Source: Megalobrama amblycephala
Lineage: Eukaryota > Chordata > Actinopteri > Cypriniformes > Xenocyprididae
NCBI RefSeq assembly: GCF_018812025.1
Contig: NC_063054.1
Location: forward strand, 29,464,356 to 29,528,355
Direction: 5' to 3'
DNA: 64,000 bases
Shown here: positions 58,363-64,000 of the stretch, in pieces
Position numbering within the stretch: position 1 is the first letter of the stretch
Layout of the letters: every line of letters starts with the position of its first letter
Made by a program: the position numbers and the translations under genes
Notes under the pieces: generated by a model
Told to the model about the DNA's origin: nothing
Database searches by the model: none
What the model saw: the letters and a program-made list of their open reading frames with translations, nothing else

Positions 58363-59440
58363 AATAAGCCAGCATTTTAGTCTGATTTGTAGTGCGCACA
58401 ATGTTTTCTGGCATGCGACTTAAACATGTCTCGGTCCTGGTCTTGTGGGACTTTTGCACTATATACATTCCATAAGTCACCTCAAAAACATGTCTCAGTT
58501 ATTATTCTGTGAGTGGAAGAGAAAAAGAGATAGTGTGCTGGCCCTGTGCCATGTATTTGGTGCAAATGGCTCCTGTGGCCTGAAGGAAGTTTACCTTTTT
58601 CATAAGCCGTTAATGATTTATTAAGGAGCCCTGACACAGAGTGCGGCAGAGAGCTTACACACCGGCCTCATCTTTCTCAAGGTGACATCCTGGGGAGCCG
58701 CAGAGAGCTGGAGACCTGGTGAATTTTTTAGCTGGCTGGAACGTCTCATCTCCTCTCCCTTTTCTCAGGAAGAGGCGGTGGAGCTTTAGTCAAGTTGTCA
58801 CATGAGAAGGTGAAGGCTGTTCTTTAGAACAAGGAGGCAGAAGTGTTATTTTAAAATACCACCTCCGCTGCTCGGGTCAGTATCCGATAAGATCTGCGGT
58901 ATATAATCCTGTTTTCAACAAGAGTAAATCTCAGCCCAAACATGCTTTTTTTTTTTAAAGCGAGAGGAAACCCTATGGTAATAAGAGGACTAAAATGTCT
59001 CAGGCTTATCACATTGCCCTGTCGTGCATACAGTGTGACTGCAGATTTAACATGGGATGAGATTGAAATGTGGATATTTTTCCATGAATTCCCACTCAAA
59101 ACATTCCTACTGCATAATGCAGCCGTTATCATATTATTTTCAGTTTTCAGGCTTCTTTTGTCTGTTTTACCATGTAATGATAAATGACACGTCAAAACTA
59201 AAACCAGTAACACTTTCTATATCAAGCTTTTAATACTAAAGGACAGATTTACTAAACAGGGCAAATTAGCGTGAGAGCGCAATTCCGATGGAAGTGAAAG
59301 TTCTGTGACGACTACTGACGACGCTGTAAACGTGAGCAACATGACTTTAGAACCTGGAAGCGTTGCAGTGTTTAAAACGTGAACAGCATAGGAGAATGAC
59401 AGGGAAGAGACAAAATTTTTGAATAAATTTGTTTTTTTGT
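58363..59440. other. Low-copy region, possible conserved non-coding DNA
   Basis: 58500-58850 and 58960-59190 are free of repeats and relatively GC-balanced. A 120-codon minus frame (58851-59213) overlaps an 81-codon plus frame and shows no domain. Confidence 0.4.
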
Positions 59441-59539
59441 TTTTGCACACAAAAAGTATTCTCGCTGCTTCATAACATGGGCATGGACTATTTTAATGAT
59501 GTCTTTACTACCTTTCTGAGCCTTGAAATTGGTTATGAC

Positions 59540-61077
59540 CAGTGTTGGGCAGTAACGTGTTACTTTTGACAGTAACTAATACTGTAACGCATTACTTTTT
59601 AAATAAATTAACTCCGTTACCATTACCATATGGTGCGTTGTACGTTACTTTTTTAAATTAATTAATTTTGGCTGAAGTGTAGCCTACAGCCTAACCTGTT
59701 TACAGCAGCGACGCATTGTAGGATTGGTGGATGCCAACCACTGTAAACACGAAGACGCACTGTGGGCGTGTTTCCGTTTATTCAAGTATGTGCGGCAGTC
59801 ATGGCGAGTTAAGGCAAGAGCAAAACGAGTTTCTCAAAGTGGAAATATGCTCATTATTTCACTTTAGTTGTGCATAAAGACAAAAACCTTTTAGTCAAAT
59901 GTAAGCTGTGTCTTTCTGGTTCGAAAGTCCTATCTACTGCGATAAACATGACATGCTGGAGCAAAAATAGGTGAAATAAGTTTTTCTAGTCGACTAGTAG
60001 TTGTTCATTTAAGCCATTAGTTGACTAATCACATTTATATTAATTTAATTTCTTAAATACTGGAGAGAATAAACTAATAATGAGCGTTTATGTAATAGAG
60101 GCTATGCACTCAAGCACACACAATGCTTGCCATAAAGAACCGGCAAAAGTAATGATTATGAATATGACAAAAAACAGCAAGGAGACATTTTAATTGTTTA
60201 TTAATAAAGTAATGTTTTCTGAATCAGTGTCGGCTGCAAAGATGAAGTTGACATTGCTGACTCTCATCATCTCCATATACTGGACGCGCCTAGAGAGAAA
60301 ATGCACATTTCATTCGGATTACATAATCAGAGTAGGCTCTTTTCGTTTTTAATTATTTTGTTTTAAAGTAGATATTTCAAGCTTTCTATAGATATTTTTC
60401 TCATGTCTGCGAGACAAGCAGCCTATACGCTGAGTTTCGGTTCATTTAGCCGATAAGACGCGCTCCAGTTCACGCACCAGTGATCGCGCCCGCGCATCCA
60501 TGATTATATTGCCTGCTATATTTGCTTCTTATTTATTAAATCCAGGCAATTGGTTGATGAAGCATTGATTAAAATTAAGATACAATTTTTACAAAACAAA
60601 ATTAACTTTAAAGAGAGGCTTTCTATAAAACAAAACTTAATGAAGTGGTCAAAATCATGTCTGACCCACTCCATGACTATATATTGCGCATCTTATGATG
60701 CATCTTACTCATGCTGTTCACTTTTCATAATCAAGTAAATGAATTTAAAACATAACATAGGACTATTTAAACATATATATGAAACTACATTTTCTTGAAT
60801 GACAGTACAGAGAAATTTCATAAGCAAGAGCGGATCATGAGTCACGAGTCGGGCATAAATAATCAAGAATTATTTATTCTTAGACTTATATTTAATAATG
60901 GGGGCATTCAAGTTATTTGACATTTTAATTTTTTTTTTAAGTAACGTAATAGTTACTTTCCCTGGTAATTAGTTACTTTTATAATGATGTAACTCAGTTA
61001 CTAACTCCGTTACTATTTGTGAGAAGTAACTAGTAACCAGAACGAATTACTTTTTTAAAGTAACGTGCCCAACACTG
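59540..61077 (+). mobile_element. hAT element with exact 8 bp target duplication
   Basis: It starts CAGTGTTGGGCAGTAACG and ends CGTGCCCAACACTG. GTTATGAC is duplicated exactly at 59532-59539 and 61078-61085. Subterminal regions are packed with AGTAACG and GTTACT words in both orientations. At 1538 bp it is too short for a full hAT transposase (usually about 600 residues), but it keeps the beginning of one (see 59801). Confidence 0.94.
59801..59974 (+). pseudogene. BED zinc-finger remnant of hAT transposase
   Basis: An ATG at 59801 opens a frame reading MAS, a TAA stop at codon 4, then SFSKWKYAHYFTL and VKCKLCLSGSKVLSTA before a TGA at 59972. The aromatic-rich start and the CKLC pair match the first half of a BED finger, the DNA-binding domain at the N-terminus of many hAT transposases. 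The second zinc pair (His...His/Cys) is not present. Everything downstream of this exon-like piece has been deleted. It is consistent with the element being an internal-deletion derivative that depended on an active relative. Confidence 0.75.
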
Positions 61078-61628
61078 GTTATGACATTGCTGTCTATAGG
61101 GAGGTCAGAAAGCTCTTGGATTTCATCAAAAACATCTTAATTTCTTAATCTTCTAAGATCTTAATTTTTTTAATTTTTTTTTTAAGGTCTTAGGGGTTTG
61201 GAACGACATGAGGGTGAGTAATTAATGATGGAAATTTCATTTTTGAGTGAACTAATCCTTTAATAATATTTAATGGACCTGAGCTAGTGTGAACTATATG
61301 AACTGTTGAATTTTTATTAACTAATGTTAGATTAATATGTATTGTAACGAACGTATTGCTCATTGTTAGTTAAAGCATTAAAGGTCCCGTTTTTCATGTT
61401 TTTTTGAAGCTTTGATTGTGTTTATAGTGTGCAATATAACATGTGTTCATGTTTCGCGTGTAAAAAAACACAGTATTTTTCACATAATTTACTTATCTGT
61501 ATAGACCTCTTTGGAGCAGACGTCACAATTACGTCACTTGCAGCTGCGCGCGCATAGTGGTTGCAGAAAAATAGCGGTAGCAATTGGAGGAAAATGTGCA
61601 AAATCCACAGAATAAGAGAAAAACGTTT

Positions 61629-61775
61629 TGTTGTGCCTCTGGATGTTGGAATCGGAATGCAAAAAAATATAGTCTTCATTTTTAAAGAAAACCATCGTTG
61701 AAAACGTCCTTTGAAGCTAAACGGAGACGTTTCACAGACTGGACTGATGACACCTGCAAGGATTAGTCTACTATT
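61629..61775 (+). pseudogene. Possible second THAP-like finger fragment
   Basis: On the plus strand, CCASGCWNRN then YSLHF (61629-61682), a stop at 61683, and EAKRRRFTDWTDD further on in the same phase. A Cys-x3-Cys start followed by SLHF and a Trp resembles a THAP N-terminus, but the Cys-x2-His end is absent. It lies on the opposite strand to the better finger at 62369. It could be coincidence. Confidence 0.4.
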
Positions 61776-62368
61776 AAAGCAGGAATTTGATGTAAACAGT
61801 AAGTCTACATAATATTCACATATACAGTTCAGAGGACATACATACATAGCAGTTACAGCATGAAATAATATTTAAACCTATAACATTTTACATAGATAAC
61901 TTTTAAACATAGTCTATAAAATTTTTATTTCACAATTCTGACTTTTTTTCTTGCATTTGCGTGTTTATGACTCCCAGTTGGGCCATTATAAATCGCAATT
62001 GTGAGTTTATTTCACAATTCTGAGGGGAAAAAAGTCAGAATTGCGGGATAAATTGCAATTCAGAAAACGAGTATAACGAGTTACAGGATAACGAGCATAT
62101 CTCACAATTCTGTTTTTCTTTGTAAGAAATGTGAGATATAAACTCAGGTTTGTGAGAAATAAAAGTCAGAATTGTGAGATATAAACTCAAAATTAACTTT
62201 TTTTAATTCTTTTATTTCGTGGGTTCCATAGACTGCTACTGCTCAACTGTTATTTTCTGCAACCAGGTAGGCTCCGCCCATAAAAAACGTCATCGCTGTT
62301 TGCAAACACCAAATTGGTCTATACCGCTGTTTCCACTGTCATAAAAACAGGCTGATGACTTCCTTGTT

Positions 62369-62680
62369 CTATGAAGTCCCTCCTTCAGAAATACGTAACG
62401 AGTTCTGATTGTGCCAGCGGTTCCTGTGTTGTGATTCAACAGCAGCTTCTGCTCCATCTTTCAAGAATAATCTTTGTGCGAATCCGGCATTAAACTGATT
62501 GAGATTGAGGAAGCTGTCCTCAGCAAAATGTGCTGCACATAGTTTTACATGTGGATTATAATTTTCGGGAACCGAGTTAAACATAAATTGTAACCATTGA
62601 TCTCTATGTACAGCGTCCCTGGGAAGGCCAAACAAAGGTGATTGGACTGCGGGATGAAAATAACAGCGTTTCGACGACAT
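62369..62680 (-). pseudogene. THAP-domain protein fragment of the TTAA element
   Basis: The best start is the ATG at 62680 (MSSKRCYFHP). The open frame extends upstream to 62785, but the composition there is not domain-like. Reading on: SPLFGLPRD, DQWLQFMF with the conserved Trp, LCAAHF giving the Cys-x2-His pair, ED.F, and LFLKDGAEAAVE in place of the usual Leu-Lys-x-x-Ala-x-Pro ending. THAP domains bind DNA through a Cys-x2-4-Cys...Cys-x2-His zinc site. Here only one Cys is visible at the N-terminus, where HPAVQ stands in the expected place of the second, so zinc binding is probably lost. The frame ends about 25 residues after the domain with no transposase core. Confidence 0.7.
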
Positions 62681-63122
62681 GGCGACAAACACACTATACA
62701 AACGCAACTCTTGCTCTTCTCCGTGGGAGCGCAACAAGACCACGCCCCCTTTTTTTGTGCATTCCTGTGGGCGGAGGTTAGTCAAAAAACTGTTTTAGTG
62801 ACGTCATTAAAGAAGGAAGTAGAGGGATGTAGTCCAAACTGGCCGTTCGATGTAGGCGACTTCTGTTAAATAAAATATCTCGCTTGGCATTGAACTTTGA
62901 GCTTTAAAATTTTACAGATTTTATTTATACTCTAACAACAACATTACACACTAACTAAAGTTTGAAACATGGGATCACGAAGAACGGGAATTTTAACTAA
63001 CATAAATTAATGGGACCTTGTAAAGTGTTACCTGCATTTTTATATTCCATTATATATACAGGTTTTAGCCAAAGAGTTTTGACATATTTGTTTTTTACTT
63101 TAAAAATTAAACTTTTAACTAA

Positions 63123-63355
63123 AGCCGGGGACACACTTAGCGATTGTAAGGCCGATTATGAATGTAAATTGATACTTATGACTGATCGCGCTCAAACGCG
63201 TCCAGTCAGAGACAGTTGCGTTCAGTCTGCGATTACAGTCGGTGTTCAAATTCCATGTCTAAGTATTTAAATCGGCTTCAGTCACAGGAAACAATCGCTG
63301 TGTGTTGAGCACAGTCTTAGAATGTTTTAGCTAGTCGTTAAATGTGTGCCCGGCT
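63123..63355. mobile_element. PIF/Harbinger-like MITE with TAA duplication
   Basis: The 233 bp element starts AGCCGGGGACACACTTAGCG and ends GTCGTTAAATGTGTGCCCGGCT, with TAA at 63120-63122 and 63356-63358. The 3 bp TWA duplication fits PIF/Harbinger. Non-coding. Confidence 0.85.
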
Positions 63356-63358
63356 TAA

Positions 63359-63710
63359 AGGAAACTTATAACATGGGAAAATTCAGGCTGTCCTTGAATC
63401 ATTGCAAATTTCATTTCAAAGTCCATGTGTTTCCGCTGATATTATTTATATCAGTTTTCATATCAATCGGTCAGCGTAGCAGGAAAATTAGTGTCATACA
63501 GCTGTCACCAATTTAAATATACACTAGTTATTAATAATACTCTATTTTTATCTGTTATTATGTTATCTAGTGTACTTGAGAATTTAAGTCATAGCTTAAT
63601 TGAAAAGAATATAATGGGCGTTCCTCTGAGGAGCACCCTAGATTTAAATCTCAAAGGAAGCCTGTAATATATACAGTTCTCATTAAAAGGTGTCTTCTGT
63701 AGTAATCGTG
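63359..63710. other. Low-copy sequence, nothing recognised
   Basis: No repeat or coding signature is seen. Confidence 0.4.
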
Positions 63711-63960
63711 CTCTCTCTCTCTCATACACATACGTTGGGTTTCCATGCTTCATGGGGACATTCCATAGATATAATGATTTTTATACTGTACAAACTGTAC
63801 ATTCTATCCCCTAAACCTACCCGTTATAGAAAAGTTTCTGCATGTTTAGATTTTCAAAAAACATAATTTAGTATGATTTCTAAGTTGTTTTGCTTCTGCA
63901 TAAAAAACTACCCTATATATTTGTGTTACCTGACTATATTTTTTAATTTAAAATTCACTC
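63711..63960. mobile_element. Partial dispersed repeat at window edge
   Basis: A short (CT)n is followed by TTGGGTTTCCATGCTTCATG, GGGGACATTCCATAGATATA, TTTTATACTGTACAAACTGT and TTAGATTTTCAAAAAACATA, text I recognise as a common cyprinid dispersed repeat. The other end is not seen. Confidence 0.5.
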
Positions 63961-64000
63961 TTGAAGGAAAAAACATTGTACACTGATGTAATATTTTGAA

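Larger units (their letters stand above)
59441..61262 (+). mobile_element. Family F copy split by a hAT element
   Basis: The left part has TTTTTGCACACAAAAAGTAT and GAGCCTTGAAATTGGTTATGAC. The right part resumes at ATTGCTGTCTATAGGGAGG and ends ATGAGGGTGAGTAATTAATG...AATCCTTTAA. Joined across 59540-61077 the text matches the family F copies at 13310 and 20771. Confidence 0.82.
61378..62996 (-). mobile_element. THAP-bearing TTAA element (Kolobok-like)
   Basis: TTAA flanks the 1619 bp element at 61378-61381 and 62993-62996. The ends AGGTCCCGTTTTTC and GAAGAACGGGAATT are imperfect inverted repeats. Its last ~130 bp match the right end of the short element at 45359-45685, which itself carries the family S word. 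TTAA duplications combined with a THAP finger are known from the Kolobok superfamily (piggyBac also uses TTAA but lacks THAP). The DDE transposase core is not visible, so the superfamily call is inference. Confidence 0.75.
61263..63033. mobile_element. GGTAACAC-type MITE split by a TTAA element
   Basis: TTATTAACTAATGTTAGATT and CATTGTTAGTTAAAGC lead to the insertion. After it, TAACATAAATTAATGGGACC and TTGTAAAGTGTTACC complete the right end of the family seen at 12284-12595. The left terminus is lost. Confidence 0.75.

Noticed and set aside
61422..61847. 141-codon minus-strand frame
   Set aside because: It is antisense to the THAP-like plus-strand text and contains no domain. The Cys residues are scattered without a finger pattern.
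62369..62785. Host THAP-domain gene
   Set aside because: The frame lies wholly within a TTAA-flanked element, lacks one zinc-binding residue and has no exon structure, so it is better explained as a transposon gene remnant.

Overview
The window looks like intergenic or intronic DNA from a cyprinid (carp/zebrafish-type) fish. It is AT-rich and full of di- to pentanucleotide microsatellites, and it is packed with short inverted-repeat DNA transposons typical of that family: ends reading TTAAAGGG.TAGTTCACCC, GGGCTGGGCGATAT hAT MITEs, Tc1 elements with ~200 bp inverted repeats, hAT elements with 8 bp target duplications, an RTE-like LINE and a tRNA-derived SINE. The species assignment is inference. 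I found no intact host gene, no exon I can defend, no rRNA and no functional tRNA. Every protein-like signal is a decayed transposon protein: two Tc1 transposases, a LINE reverse transcriptase, a gypsy-type integrase, a BED finger of a hAT transposase, and THAP-type fingers in a TTAA-inserting element.

Three working family names are used below. Family P: foldback (palindromic) elements with TTAA at each edge and ends AGG.TAGTTCAC. Family S: TTAA-flanked elements sharing the 16-base word AGCTCAAAATACCCCA near one end. Family F: a repeat carrying CGCTTTATAATATTAA inside and ending GAGGGTGAGTAAT...AACCCTTTAA.

Layout. 1-3 kb: microsatellites, an F fragment, and a 1.44 kb P palindrome holding a second palindrome with 69 bp tandem repeats. 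4.3-6 kb: three MITEs nested in each other. 7 kb: SINE and (AC)n. 8.6-11.7 kb: P palindrome > hAT > S element. 12-15 kb: MITE, F copy, (CTTTT)n. 17-20 kb: P palindromes and a gypsy integrase relic. 22.9-24.4 kb: Tc1. 26.3-30 kb: F copy split by an S element, then a 5'-truncated LINE. 31-38 kb: MITEs, (TA)n, two P elements, one split by an S element. 39.4-41 kb: (ATCT)n and a degenerate minisatellite around a P element. 42.7-51.2 kb: scattered MITEs. 51.5-53.1 kb: second Tc1. 56.2-57.9 kb: TA-flanked MITE split by an S element. 59.4-61.3 kb: F copy split by a BED-finger hAT. 61.3-63 kb: MITE split by a THAP-bearing TTAA element. 63.1 kb on: Harbinger-like and partial MITEs.

Between these lie low-copy stretches, some more GC-balanced and without repeat character (for example 3.4-3.95, 32.5-32.8, 41.3-41.6, 44.6-45.05, 58.5-58.85 kb). 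They could be conserved non-coding sequence, but that cannot be judged from one sequence. The main content is a well-preserved record of nested insertion: several host copies occur uninterrupted elsewhere in the window, so target duplications and the order of insertions can be read directly. No new host-beneficial system was identified.
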